A DNA stretch of 53,334 nucleotides. Origin: 12-FULL-44-12b sp964348525. Its GTDB lineage: Bacteria > Patescibacteriota > Minisyncoccia > Phycocordibacterales > Zambryskibacteraceae. Positions 19,750-29,600 of this stretch are shown in pieces (within the stretch, counting starts at the first letter, position 1; the number at the start of each line of letters is the position of its first letter). The stretch covers positions 1 through 53,334 of the forward strand of contig CAYGCY010000004.1 of NCBI GenBank assembly GCA_964348525.1, written 5' to 3'. Below the pieces are notes generated by a model that worked only from the letters and a program-made list of their open reading frames with translations, did not search any database and was not told where the DNA came from. A program made the position numbers and the translations under genes.

Positions 19750-21537
19750 TTATTCACTTCGCATCATCTTTAGGAACACATCCTGAGGAATATTTACTTT
19801 TCCACGAGCCTGCATTTTCTTTTTTCCTTTCTTTTGCTTCTCTCGAAGTTTCATTTTTCGAGTAATATCTCCACCGTACATATGCTGGGTAACATCTTTT
19901 CTGAGTGCCGAAAGTGTTCTAGAAGCAATAATTCTGCCTAATCCCTTGGCTTGTATTTTTGTAACAATCATCTGGCGTGGCATTGAGGTATATAGTTTTT
20001 CTACTGCGGTCTCGGCTTCCTCTGAAATGAGTCGCCTTGAAACCACTCGCGAAAATGCAGGTACTACTTCCTCGTTTATTAAAATTTCCATTTTTGCCAC
20101 GTCGGCTTCTTTCTCGCCTTCTATTTCATAGGAAATTGAAGCATAGCCGGAAGATGCGCTTTTTAATTTATCAAAAAATCCACGCATGAGTTCTCGCAGA
20201 GGCATTTTTACAGTGAGTGATGTACGGGAGTCTCCAAAAGTTTCAGTATGCTCTGTTTCTCCTTCGTGTTCATATAAAAGTTGCATTATCTGACCCAAAT
20301 ATTCGACTGGAGTAATGATAATGACCTTAACCCATGGCTCATGAATAGTTTTTATTAGCCCGTCGTCTGGGAAAAAGGGGGCAGAATAAATCATTTCCTT
20401 TTTGCCGTTTTTGTATTCAACCTCATAGGTAATGGATGGCAAAGTAACCACGAGCTCGAGATTAAATTCTCTGCGAAGCCTTTCGGTAATTATTTCGAGG
20501 TGAAGCATTCCTAAAAAGCCACAACGGAAACCGCGTCCCAGAGTGCCAGAAGATTCTTCTTCAAAAGTAAATGAAGAATCTGAAAGCTTCAATTTTCCCA
20601 GAGCTTGTTTAAGGGGCACAAAATCGTCCTGTGATTCGGGGTAAATAGAGGCCCACACAACGGGCCTAGGGTCCATATATCCCGGTAGCGGGGGATTAGT
20701 GTCATTTGAGAGCGCAATGGTATCTCCCACCTTTGCTATGCCCGGTTCCTTAATTCCTGTCACTATGTAGCCTATTTCTCCGGCGGACAAACTTTCTGTG
20801 GGCAATTCTGTAGGAGAAAAGATTCCTACTTCAAGTGCCTTGAAAGTGCTTCCTGCTACTTTGAATTTGAGATCGGCGTGCCTTTTTATCGAACCGTCCA
20901 TTACACGAACGAAAACTATTACTCCGGTATGATTTGAGTATTTAAAATCAAACACAAGCGCATTGAATTTTTTATGATCGGTATTTAGGTTTTGAGGTGG
21001 AGGTATTTTTTCTATAACCGCCTCTAGCAAAGTGTTTACTCCAGCCCCTGTTTTTCCAGAAGTTTCTATAATGTCTTCTCTTTTGCAATCTATCAAATTT
21101 ATTATTTCTTCTGCTATTTCTTCTGTACGGGCAAGAGGGGAGTCCACTTTTGAAAGTACAGGGATGATAGTAAGGCCAGACTCACGAGCCATGCCGAGTG
21201 TGGTAAGAGTTTGGGCCTGAACGCCTTGGGTGGAATCTACTAGGAGAATTGACCCTTCTACTGCCTTTAGTGCCCTTGATACCTCGTAGGAGAAATCTAT
21301 GTGCCCAGGAGTGTCTATTAGATTTAGTACGAAGTTTTCTCCTTTGTAAGAATATTTCATTCTTACGGGTTGCATTTTTATGGTTATGCCACGCTCGCGC
21401 TCGAGCTCCATTGAGTCAAGCACCTGATCGACCATTTTTCGCTTTTCCACAGTATTAGTAATCTCGAGCATTCTGTCGGCAAGAGTGGATTTCCCATGGT
21501 CAATATGGGCAATGATTGAGAAATTACGGATATTCAT
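19750..21537 (-). CDS. lepA: Elongation factor 4 (LepA) GTPase
   Basis: 595 residues, the usual family length. The GTPase domain shows G1 AHIDHGKST (10-18), ERERGITIK of switch I, G3 DTPGH (75-79) and G4 SKVD (129-132, in place of the common NKxD). Domains II, III, V and the LepA-specific C-terminal domain follow, ending in the basic GKKKMQARGKVNIPQDVFL motif. It binds ribosomes and back-translocates or rescues stalled complexes (family knowledge). The ATG at 21537 lies six bases after the stop of a 35-aa membrane peptide, so the two are probably cotranscribed and perhaps translationally coupled. Confidence 0.97.
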   Translation of the reverse strand: MNIRNFSIIAHIDHGKSTLADRMLEITNTVEKRKMVDQVLDSMELERERGITIKMQPVRMKYSYKGENFVLNLIDTPGHIDFSYEVSRALKAVEGSILLVDSTQGVQAQTLTTLGMARESGLTIIPVLSKVDSPLARTEEIAEEIINLIDCKREDIIETSGKTGAGVNTLLEAVIEKIPPPQNLNTDHKKFNALVFDFKYSNHTGVIVFVRVMDGSIKRHADLKFKVAGSTFKALEVGIFSPTELPTESLSAGEIGYIVTGIKEPGIAKVGDTIALSNDTNPPLPGYMDPRPVVWASIYPESQDDFVPLKQALGKLKLSDSSFTFEEESSGTLGRGFRCGFLGMLHLEIITERLRREFNLELVVTLPSITYEVEYKNGKKEMIYSAPFFPDDGLIKTIHEPWVKVIIITPVEYLGQIMQLLYEHEGETEHTETFGDSRTSLTVKMPLRELMRGFFDKLKSASSGYASISYEIEGEKEADVAKMEILINEEVVPAFSRVVSRRLISEEAETAVEKLYTSMPRQMIVTKIQAKGLGRIIASRTLSALRKDVTQHMYGGDITRKMKLREKQKKGKKKMQARGKVNIPQDVFLKMMRSE

Positions 21538-21543
21538 TGAGTC

Positions 21544-21651
21544 TTATTGAAAGATAGGAGCGTACAGAAGGACCATGGATATTATTATAAGAAAACAGAG
21601 CACAACCCAGATCTTCCCTACGGCTTTTTTTGTTCTACTGTGGAATAACAT
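21544..21651 (-). CDS. 35-aa single-helix membrane peptide upstream of lepA
   Basis: An ATG at 21651 opens 35 codons ending TAA at 21544-21546. The product has a basic N-terminus (HSRTKKAVGK) and one strong hydrophobic helix (IWVVLCFLIIISMVLLY) ending in APIFQ. It ends six bases before the lepA ATG. A possible promoter, TTGCAA-17-TAGGAT, lies just upstream on the minus strand and overlaps the ftsB-like promoter region. No known family is recognised; the N-in single-spanning topology is inferred from the charges. Confidence 0.6.
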   Translation of the reverse strand: MLFHSRTKKAVGKIWVVLCFLIIISMVLLYAPIFQ

Positions 21652-21671
21652 ATATTTGGTAAAATCCTACT

Positions 21672-22064
21672 ATGCGTTCTTCAAATTTGCAACGAAATAT
21701 AAAGCCGAAAACTTCCCTTAGAAACATGATGCACTCAGGGCCAATCTTTTGGCTATCTATAATCGTTCTCTTTTTTCTAGCACGTGGGGCCATTATTACT
21801 GTTGTAAAGGAGAGGGAAACTGCGCGTCTTGCTGATGAGTCAAAGAAAAAGATGCTTGATTTAGAAAACAGGGGGAATGACTTAACACAAAGGATAGAGT
21901 ATTTAAAAACACCAGACGGCGAGGAGGCCGAACTTCGAGCTCTTTACAACGCTGCAAGACCAGATGAGTCCGTAGTTTTAATAGTGGATAGCAAAAGCAA
22001 AATAGCCACCACTACAGAACGGGTAAGTCTGTGGCAGAAAATAAAAAATATTTTTTCTAATTAG
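21672..22064 (+). CDS. FtsB/DivIC-like septum formation initiator
   Basis: 130 residues: a short basic cytoplasmic tail, one helix (IFWLSIIVLFFLARGAII, about 28-45), then a heptad-like coiled coil (KERETARLADESKKKMLDLENRGNDLTQRIEYL) and the family motif EEAELRALYNAARPDESVV. This layout is that of FtsB/DivIC, which joins FtsL and FtsQ in the divisome. A TAAAAT box ends six bases before the ATG, so the message may be nearly leaderless. It is divergent from the lepA operon. The size and motif are typical; assignment to FtsB versus FtsL rests on the C-terminal motif. Confidence 0.75.
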   Translation: MRSSNLQRNIKPKTSLRNMMHSGPIFWLSIIVLFFLARGAIITVVKERETARLADESKKKMLDLENRGNDLTQRIEYLKTPDGEEAELRALYNAARPDESVVLIVDSKSKIATTTERVSLWQKIKNIFSN

Positions 22065-22074
22065 AAAATTACGC

Positions 22075-22149
22075 TGGTCCCCTTGGCCGGAATCGAACCG
22101 ACATCAAACCCTTAGGACGGGTCCGTTCTATCCATTGAACTACAAGGGG
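22075..22149 (-). tRNA. tRNA-Arg (CCT)
   Basis: Acceptor CCCCTTG/CAAGGGG, T-arm GGTTCGATTCC, anticodon loop GTCCTAA in a 5-bp stem. Discriminator A followed by encoded CCA. Confidence 0.95.
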
Positions 22150-22158
22150 AGTCTTGGC

Positions 22159-22395
22159 CTATACACCCAAGAGACTTGAGAGTAGGGGTTTGTTGAAACC
22201 TACCACTATTTGATCGTCTACAAGGATAACAGGCACGCCCATTTGGCCACTCAACTCTACCATTTCTTGTCGCCTCACAGGGTCAATGGCCACGTCCACT
22301 GATTCAAAGGAGATATTATTGGCATTAAAAAAATCTTTTGCCATATTGCAGTAAGTGCAGTTTGGGGTGGAATAAATGGTTACCTTTTTCATCAT
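22159..22395 (-). CDS. Glutaredoxin-like redox protein
   Basis: 78 residues, thioredoxin fold. The N-terminal strand VTIYST is followed by the active site CTYC (13-16), and GVPVILVDD carries the cis-Pro of the family; the length matches NrdH/GrxC-type glutaredoxins. It probably passes electrons to a small substrate such as ribonucleotide reductase or acts with the thioredoxin-reductase-like enzyme at 33641-34579; which one is not shown here. It is a single gene between two tRNAs on the same strand. Confidence 0.9.
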   Translation of the reverse strand: MMKKVTIYSTPNCTYCNMAKDFFNANNISFESVDVAIDPVRRQEMVELSGQMGVPVILVDDQIVVGFNKPLLSSLLGV

Positions 22396-22457
22396 TTCTT
22401 TCTTTTTTTATTGCTAATTCATCGAATTCTACACCATAAATAAAAATATATCTAACT

Positions 22458-22531
22458 TGGTGCGGGTAGCGAGAATCGAACTCGCGTCTCAACCTTGGGA
22501 AGGTCGCATTCTGCCACTAAACCATACCCGC
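22458..22531 (-). tRNA. tRNA-Gly (CCC)
   Basis: Acceptor GCGGGTA/TACCCGC, anticodon loop TTCCCAA, T-arm GAGTTCGATTC. Discriminator A and encoded CCA. Confidence 0.95.
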
Positions 22532-22574
22532 ATATAGGAGCCATTATATTACCTGATATAATTGTACATAGCAC

Positions 22575-22856
22575 ATGCAAGATTTAAGCGAGCAAAAACT
22601 TCAAAGAATACTAGAACTTTCGGAATCCAATAGCAGGATTCTCAAATCTATACGCAGATCTATCATAGTAGGAAGGATTATCCATACAGTCTATTGGGCT
22701 GTCCTTATAGGGGCTTCTATCGGGGCATTTTGGTTTTTGAGGCCATATATATCTCAGATAAACGAGCTTTTTGGGGGGTTAAAAAATGGTGCGGGGGTTG
22801 CGGAGACGATAAATTATGAAGGCCTCAATAATATTTTAAAAAATTTGGGGCAGTAA
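22575..22856 (+). CDS. Small single-pass membrane protein, unknown function
   Basis: 93 residues. A hydrophilic, helical N-terminus (QKLQRILELSESNSRILKSIRRSI, coiled-coil-like) leads into one long hydrophobic segment (VYWAVLIGASIGAFWFLRPYI, about 38-58), then a short polar tail ending ILKNLGQ. A TATAAT box 14 bases before the ATG suggests its own promoter with a very short leader. I recognise no family; similar one-helix proteins with leading coiled coils are common in Patescibacteria (general knowledge). It lies between tRNA-Gly (opposite strand) and tRNA-Phe (same strand). Confidence 0.7.
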   Translation: MQDLSEQKLQRILELSESNSRILKSIRRSIIVGRIIHTVYWAVLIGASIGAFWFLRPYISQINELFGGLKNGAGVAETINYEGLNNILKNLGQ

Positions 22857-22887
22857 TAGAAAATATGTTAGTATCTTTCCTACGCGA

Positions 22888-22914
22888 GCTGAGATAGCTC
22901 AGTTGTAGCGTTCC
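22888..22914 (+). pseudogene. 5' fragment of a tRNA (relic duplicate of tRNA-Phe D-arm)
   Basis: GAGATAGCTCAGTTG (22891-22905) is identical to 22927-22941 of the adjacent tRNA-Phe; the sequence then diverges and no anticodon or T-arm follows, so this is a truncated copy. Confidence 0.75.
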
Positions 22915-22923
22915 AATAAGTTC

Positions 22924-22999
22924 GCCGAGATAGCTCAGTTGGTAGAGCATTCCCCTGAAGAGGGAAGGGTCCCCAGTTCGAACCTGGGTCTCGGCACCA
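22924..22999 (+). tRNA. tRNA-Phe (GAA)
   Basis: Acceptor GCCGAGA/TCTCGGC, anticodon loop CTGAAGA, T-arm CAGTTCGAACCTG, discriminator A with encoded CCA. Confidence 0.96.
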
Positions 23000-23005
23000 A
23001 ACAAA

Positions 23006-23500
23006 TTACCCCCTTACTTTTAATTTCGCTTGTTTGTTTTTGTCTATTTTAGGAAGTCGAATTGTGAGAAGCCCATGTTTTTCTGATGCCTCTGCTTCTT
23101 CTACCTCCACCTCTTTTGGCAAAACGATAGTTCTGGAAAAAGAGCCCCAATAAAGTTCTTTGTGAAAATAATCTTCCTCAGAGACTGTTCTTTCTGATTC
23201 GCGCTCGCCTCTTACGGTTACTACATCTCTTGTAATAGAAATATCTAAATCTTCAGGACGAACCCCAGCGACCATTGTGCGAATCACTATGTCGTTAGGA
23301 GTTTCGTACATATCTATTGTAAGTTCGGCGTCTCCAGGATCATTTTCTATAATAGATTGTCTTTCAGAAGAGCCGTTTTTTAGCAAATCTTTTCCATGAA
23401 TAATTTTCTCTCTACCTGTTAGGGGAGGGATAGTATCTTCCTCGTCGAGCTTTACCGCTCCTGTAAGTCTTTCAAAGAATGATCTTTTTTGTGGTTGCAT
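23006..23500 (-). CDS. Hsp20 / alpha-crystallin small heat-shock protein
   Basis: 164 residues. A variable N-terminus (about 1-55) is followed by an alpha-crystallin domain: YETPNDIVIRTMVAGVRPED, then LDISITRDVVTVRGER, a Tyr/Phe-rich stretch (EEDYFHKELYWGSFSRTIVLP) and the C-terminal GLLTIRLPKI, where the IxL-type strand docks. It is a holdase that binds unfolding proteins in the cytoplasm (family knowledge). It ends just after tRNA-Phe on the other strand and follows the PrsW-like gene by 2 bases, so both are probably in one transcript with valS. Confidence 0.95.
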   Translation of the reverse strand: MQPQKRSFFERLTGAVKLDEEDTIPPLTGREKIIHGKDLLKNGSSERQSIIENDPGDAELTIDMYETPNDIVIRTMVAGVRPEDLDISITRDVVTVRGERESERTVSEEDYFHKELYWGSFSRTIVLPKEVEVEEAEASEKHGLLTIRLPKIDKNKQAKLKVRG

Positions 23501-23502
23501 AT

Positions 23503-24198
23503 TTAGAAAGTGCTGAATCTGTTTATTTGTTTAACTTTTTCGAACACGAGCATCATTGCTATCACCAGAACCCACACAAAACCAAATACTGAAACGGTGC
23601 CAGCTTCTGTACCCTTCATTATAAATATATTGAAGAAGGCATGCAATGTGATAGCCGATACACATCCCACTAATATCGCCACTCTTTTTATAGTTTTCGA
23701 TTTATAAAATGTGATAGCCATAAATGCTCCTATAAGAGCGGAGCTCATCGTGTGCAACAAACTTGCCCCAACAAAGCGCATGTTTCCAGTAATTAAGCTT
23801 CCTGTGATATCTCCATGAGTGATAGGCTCTAGCAGAAATAGGGCATTTTCAGCGGCAGCAAAGCCAAGTGAGGCTGTCATCATATATATAAGCGCATCCA
23901 CAGGCTCATTTACCTCGCCAGAACGCCATGCCACAAGGAGGGCTACACCAAATTTGAGCATCTCCTCTATTATTGCCCACATAAAAAAGACACTAATCAG
24001 GTCGGCACCATTATTTACAGCTCTTTCTATGGGGATAGCAAGAGGCACTGCGACCATACCAGCGATAAAGGTGAGCATCACTATAGAGCGTGGTTCTGGA
24101 TGGAGCCTGTCTTCTCTCAGCCAAAAACTAAGCCATATGACTGCAGGCGCGATTCCTCCCACAAGGGTCCAGAAAATTGTTGATGCATTTATCCACAT
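23503..24198 (-). CDS. PrsW-family intramembrane metalloprotease
   Basis: 231 residues, about seven hydrophobic helices. Conserved PrsW motifs are present: EEMLKF (helix with the Glu pair), AENALFLLEP, HTMSSALIGAFMA and HAFFNIF, which supply putative metal-binding Glu and His residues inside the membrane. Family members cleave anti-sigma factors or other membrane proteins; the substrate here is unknown. The gene starts 9 bases after the valS stop and is followed two bases later by hsp20, so a valS-prsW-hsp20 operon is likely, linking envelope proteolysis with proteostasis (inference). Confidence 0.85.
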   Translation of the reverse strand: MWINASTIFWTLVGGIAPAVIWLSFWLREDRLHPEPRSIVMLTFIAGMVAVPLAIPIERAVNNGADLISVFFMWAIIEEMLKFGVALLVAWRSGEVNEPVDALIYMMTASLGFAAAENALFLLEPITHGDITGSLITGNMRFVGASLLHTMSSALIGAFMAITFYKSKTIKRVAILVGCVSAITLHAFFNIFIMKGTEAGTVSVFGFVWVLVIAMMLVFEKVKQINRFSTF

Positions 24199-24207
24199 TT
24201 TAAAAAA

Positions 24208-26391
24208 CTATATTGGCCACTTTGAAATTATAAGCCCAAGTTTTCTCTTTGGTAGCATGCTCCATATTTCTTCTGTGATGAAAGGCATAAATGGGTGGAG
24301 TAATTTTACGAGCATCTCTAGTGTATACAGAAGAGTAAATTGAGCAGACTCTTTTGCTATTGCATCCTCACCAGACAAATCTTTTTTCGAATCCTCAACA
24401 TAAATATCTGCAAACTCGTGCCATGTGAAGTTGTATATTTTTTCTGTTGCCAAATGGATTCTCCAATTTTCTAGGTCGTCGGTGACGTCCTTTGCTAAAG
24501 CATCTACTTTTTCGATGAAATTTGAATCTTTGTCTGTAATTTTGAGGTTGGCTGTTTTGGGGTCATTTGAAAGTACGAACCTAGTGATGTTCCAGAGTTT
24601 GTTTGCAAAATGTTTCTGACCTTTTATTTTTTCTAGTGAAATTTTGGTGTCGGTGCCTGGAGCTGTCCCCATTAAAAGAGCCATTCTCACGGCATCTGCG
24701 CCGTACTCTTTTATAAGCTCTGTTGGGTCTAAACTATTCCCAAGAGATTTAGACATTTTTTTGCCGTCTTTATCTCGGATTATTCCGTGTAAGTAAACAT
24801 TTTTAAACGGAATCTCTCCAACTAGGAAGCCTGAAAGCATTATCATTCTGGCAACCCAGAAAAAAAGAATGTCGTAGCCTGTTTCCAAGACAGAGGTTGG
24901 ATGGAAGTTTTTTAAATCCTCGGTTTGTTCCGGCCATCCAAGAGTGGAAAAGGTCCAAAGACCGGAGGAGAACCATGTGTCCAAAGTATCCTCGTCTTGC
25001 TTCCATCCAAAGCCAAAAGGCTTTTTAATGCCCACAAACGTCTTTCCGCCCTTATACCAGACAGGCACTCCGTGCCCAAACCATATTTGCCTAGAAATGC
25101 ACCAATCACGCAGATTATCTATCCAATGAAAATAGGTCTTGTCGAAATGCTCAGGGATTATTGATATAGCACCGCTAGATACCGATTTGCGCATTATTTC
25201 TTTTAGAGTTGTTTTAGAGCCGGATTCTATTCCAGGAATTTTAGAATGTTTGATAGTAAACTCTTTATTTACTGCTACAAACCACTGATCTAAAATTTGA
25301 GGCTCAATAAAGCCATTAGTGCGTTCTGCTGTGGCGACATTGTGCGTGTAGTCTTCTTCTTTTTCCAAAAGGCCTTTAGCTTTTAGCTTTTCCACAATCT
25401 TTGCTCTGGCTTCCGCTATTTTCATGCCAGAAAATTCGCCTGCAACAGGAAGCAAGCGCCCCTTTAGGTCTATTATTTGTTCTTTGTCTAGTTTGTGTCT
25501 CTCACTTATTTCAAAATCCTCAACACTGTGCCAAGGAGTGATTGTCATAACACCTGTTCCAAACTCTTTATCAATAACCTCATCTTTTATGACTGTTGCA
25601 GTAATGGCGTCATTTATCCACTCTAGGTCTATTTTTTGTCCGTTCTTGTATTGAGAATACCTTTCGTCATCAGGGTGCATTACTACATATTTATCTCCAA
25701 ATTTAGTTTCTGGTCTTGCAGTTGCTATTGTGAACGGGCCGTACTTTAGGTAGTAAAGTTTAGTTTTTTCTTCCACATATACTATTTCATCGTCTGAAAT
25801 AGTCGTTTGCCCTTTCGGATCCCAATTAACTATTCTGTGCCCGCGATAAATTAAACCGGCGTCGTACATTTCCTTAAATGCGGTGCGCACAGCCTCCACA
25901 CGTTTTTTGTCTAACGTGTACGCTTCACGGGACCAGTCGAGAGACGCACCCAGAGTTTTGATTTGAGAAACTATGGTGTCATGACTTTCTTGAGCAAATT
26001 TCTCAATTCTTTTTATGAGTTCTTTTCTCCCTATATCATATCTAGATTTGCCCTCTTTCTTTGAAATTTCTTTTTCAACTCGTGATTGTGTTGCTATAGC
26101 TGCGTGGTCTGTCCCTGGGAGCCAGAGAGTATTTTTGCCACGCATTCGGTTGAAGCGAATCAATGCATCTTCTATAGCTATGCCGAGAGCGTGACCCATA
26201 TGTAGAGTGCCGGTTACATTTGGAGGGGGAAGTATTATAGAAAAATAATCTTTACTTTTTATTGGATTAAAAGATTTATTTTTTAGCCACATTTCATAAA
26301 TAACTTTTTCAGTCGTGGCGGGGTCGTATGGGGATAACAATTTTTGGGGCACATTATCCGAAACAGACTTTATTTTTGATACGGACGGCAT
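24208..26391 (-). CDS. valS: Valyl-tRNA synthetase (short form)
   Basis: 727 residues. The class I HIGH-type motif PPPNVTGTLHMGHALG is at about 55-70 and KMSKS at about 545-549 (RDKDGKKMSKSLGNSLDP). A CP1 editing domain lies between them (FGTGVMTITPWHSVEDFEI). The anticodon-binding helical domain ends with HPFMPFITEEIWSMLP and the protein stops about 15 residues later, so the C-terminal coiled-coil arm present in most bacterial ValRS (about 880-950 residues) is missing. Charges tRNA-Val; tRNA-Val (GAC) is at 32074. The start is chosen at the ATG giving the usual distance to the HIGH motif. Confidence 0.96.
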   Translation of the reverse strand: MPSVSKIKSVSDNVPQKLLSPYDPATTEKVIYEMWLKNKSFNPIKSKDYFSIILPPPNVTGTLHMGHALGIAIEDALIRFNRMRGKNTLWLPGTDHAAIATQSRVEKEISKKEGKSRYDIGRKELIKRIEKFAQESHDTIVSQIKTLGASLDWSREAYTLDKKRVEAVRTAFKEMYDAGLIYRGHRIVNWDPKGQTTISDDEIVYVEEKTKLYYLKYGPFTIATARPETKFGDKYVVMHPDDERYSQYKNGQKIDLEWINDAITATVIKDEVIDKEFGTGVMTITPWHSVEDFEISERHKLDKEQIIDLKGRLLPVAGEFSGMKIAEARAKIVEKLKAKGLLEKEEDYTHNVATAERTNGFIEPQILDQWFVAVNKEFTIKHSKIPGIESGSKTTLKEIMRKSVSSGAISIIPEHFDKTYFHWIDNLRDWCISRQIWFGHGVPVWYKGGKTFVGIKKPFGFGWKQDEDTLDTWFSSGLWTFSTLGWPEQTEDLKNFHPTSVLETGYDILFFWVARMIMLSGFLVGEIPFKNVYLHGIIRDKDGKKMSKSLGNSLDPTELIKEYGADAVRMALLMGTAPGTDTKISLEKIKGQKHFANKLWNITRFVLSNDPKTANLKITDKDSNFIEKVDALAKDVTDDLENWRIHLATEKIYNFTWHEFADIYVEDSKKDLSGEDAIAKESAQFTLLYTLEMLVKLLHPFMPFITEEIWSMLPKRKLGLIISKWPI

Positions 26392-26683
26392 GGGAAGAAT
26401 TATAGCATCCTTGTCTTTAAGACATTTAGTGCCAAATGACGGCTATAAAGCGTGTTTAAAGGACATAACTAAATGAAGTTCGAATCAATTTCAGATAACG
26501 GTTAATGGTGGGAGTTTAAATATAAATTATAAGCCGTTTTTTGAAAGTTCGAGCAATGAATTTAAAGGACTTTTATAGATAAAGGACAAATATATAAAAA
26601 AGCCTTATTTTTCAACAGATTGACCAAATTGAATTTGAATTGCAAAATATTGACATGTCCGTCAAAAAAAGTAGGGTTTTGAT
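26392..26683. promoter_or_regulatory. 292-bp AT-rich divergent intergenic region with repeated AAAGGAC
   Basis: No gene seen. AAAGGAC occurs three times (about 26456, 26562, 26584), twice preceded by TTT and by AAGTTCGA some bases earlier. TTGACATGTCCGTCAA at 26650-26665 is an inverted repeat overlapping a -35-like TTGACA, 18 bases before the GTG start, so it resembles an operator. Confidence 0.45.
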
Positions 26684-29600
26684 GTGTCTAATTCAACCTA
26701 TAACACCTATAGAAATATTCGTAAAAATAAAGCTATAAAGCTGGTTGTTTTCTCTTTAATTTTCTTGTCGTCTTTGACGAATATTCAAGCGGCAAATCCT
26801 AGTGTTTCTATCACTGCAAACGGTGCTTCAGACAACTTGGGGATAAACCAAGGGGATACATTCACAATCGCATGGGTATCAAGTGATGTTGTCGCTTGTA
26901 ATTTGACTAGAAATGGCGAAGACCTTGGGGGCGTTAATGTTAGTGATTCTGTGGGGCCTATAGATGCAAATCATCTCTACTACCCAACGGCAACTTCTTC
27001 TGCAACATTCGCGATAAGCTGTACTGACGGGACGGACACTTTTAGTAGCTCTGTTGTGGTAAGCATAAATGCACCAAACTCTCCTCCACCTCCTCCTCCA
27101 GCCTCACCCGCTCCTCAATCAACAACGCTAAATGCTCCAACGATTACCGTAGCTACAAGCGCTCAATGCGGAGGTCAGATTGATATATCTTGGCAGTCTG
27201 TAAGTGGAGCAACCTTTTACAATATAAACAGAGATGGTTCTCAAATATCTACCACTTCGAATTTGTCCTTTACAGATACGGGGCTAGTTCCTGACTCGGC
27301 GCATACTTACACGGTTTCTGCTACAGACGGAATAGTAACTTCCAATAATTCAAGCATGTCGTCTGTTTTTGCCTCAAGCGCATGCCCATCTGGAGCATCC
27401 GGAACAGTTCAAACCACTTCTTTCAATACTGACCCAGCAGACTATCCAACAATCAGTGTGTCTAATTACTCACAAAACCCTCTCTCAATTTCAAATTGGT
27501 CTCCAAGTGTAAATTTGCAACCTGGAGAAATATTGAGCGTAGGTATTTACTACCACAACGCTGGTTCTGTAGACGCTGTAAATACAACCGTTTCAATACT
27601 TGTCCCAACGGGATCTAGTGCTAGTTTTATTGTCTCGGGTGGAGTATCCGCAGATAATGCTTCAGCAGTAGGAGGCTCTGCTACAGCAAACATTGCTGGT
27701 AGCGAATCGCTTACATACATCCCAGGCTCAGCTGTTTGGTACCCAAATCAAATCCAAGATCCTTCTCAAGGTGTTTCGTTGTCGTCATATTCACCAAACA
27801 ACATAGGCACTATCGTGCCCGGCTGGCCGTCTCAAGGAATGGTAGTGGCGCGCTTTCAAGTTTCTAACTCTTCTTCAACCAGTACCCCTATTTCTGCCCC
27901 AGTCTTAACAGGCTCAACAGGTGTTCAATGTGGAGGAAATATTTCTTTGTCTTGGAATAGTGTGTCTGGAGCTATCAGCTACAAAATTTTTAGAGACAAC
28001 TCTCTCATCACAACCGTCTCAAATAATTCATTTACAGATACTGGTTTAGTAGCGGGGAGTTCTCACAGCTACTATGTAGTAGCTTCAAATGGAATTTCTG
28101 ACAGCGTGCCATCTAATACTGCTAATCTAGTCGCCTCTCTTGCGTGCACATCAGTACCGTCTGCACCAACAGGTGTGACGGTTGTAACAGGCATCCAGTG
28201 TGGGGGACAAATAGATATATCGTGGAGTTCTGTAGCAAATGCATCTTTCTATAAAATCTTAAGAGATGGGACTTTAATATCCACCACCTCAAATTTGTCT
28301 TTTACAAACACAGGATTAAATGCAGGACAAACCTATTCATACAGCATCATAGCTGTAAATAGCATAGGGGACTCCTCTCCATCTGTACCAGCTCAAGCAG
28401 TTGCGTCTGCCGTATGTCCGAGCCAGCCTCCGGCTTCGCCCATTCTCTCTGGAGGAACTGGAGCAATATGTGGGGGACAAGTCGCCCTAAACTGGACGGC
28501 CGTATCAGGAGCAACTTCTTACACAGTATTCAGGGGAGGTAGCCAAATAAACGCCACTACCAATTTGTCCTTTACAGATACGGGGCTTACTTCAGGCCAA
28601 ACATATTCATACACCGTGAGAGCATTAAATTCTTTCGGTTCATCTACTGACTCAAACATCGTTTCAGCTGTAGCTTCTTCTGTCTGTGGAGGGGGTGGCG
28701 GTGGCAATCCAGCGCCAACAGTAACCCTTATTCCTGTTCCGCCTGTTATTACTGCGGGAGCAACTTCTACTTTGTCTTGGACATCTACAAATGCAACATC
28801 GTGTTCTGCTTTGGGTGGATGGACTGCTCTAACATCTGTTTCAGGATCTCAAATAGTGTCGCTTGCTACTACCACATCGTTTACGCTGACATGTACTGGC
28901 GCTGGTGGTACAGCGACATCTACTGCGATAGTGACAGTTACACTACCGACAGCGCCACCCAGTGTGCCGACAAACCTAGTGGCTAACACTGGGGCACAAT
29001 GCGGAGGGCAAATAGACCTTTCATGGAATACTGCTTTAGGGGCAACATTCTATAACGTATTTAGGTCCGGAACTTTTGTGGCCTCCACTACCAATTTGTC
29101 CTTTACAGATACGGGCCTTACTTTTGGTCAAAGCTACTCGTATACCATTCAAGCGGGCAACTCTTTTGGTACATCAACCAACTCAAATACTGCTTCTGCA
29201 TCTGCTTCTAGTGCCTGTGGTTCAGGTACTGGCGGTGGTGGAGGGGGCGGAGGTTCATCTTCTGGAGGCGGAGGGTCTTCTTCGGGCGGTGGAAGGGTAT
29301 TGTCTACTACAGGTGGAGGAATATTCCAATGCAACTACCTAATAGACTACTTAAGAATAGATTTTCAGAATAATCCAGTAGAGGTTACCAAACTCCAAAT
29401 CTTCTTGAGAGATTTTGAAAAAGAAAATTTGTCCGTTACAGGAATATTTGATCAAGCCACGTTTGATGCAACCTCTCGTTTTCAAGCAAAATATCAAGAC
29501 GATATTTTGTCTCCTTGGGGTTATGCAGAAGGGGAATCTACTGGATACGTTTACATACTTACAAAAAAGAAAATAAATGAGATTGTGTGCAAACAAATTT

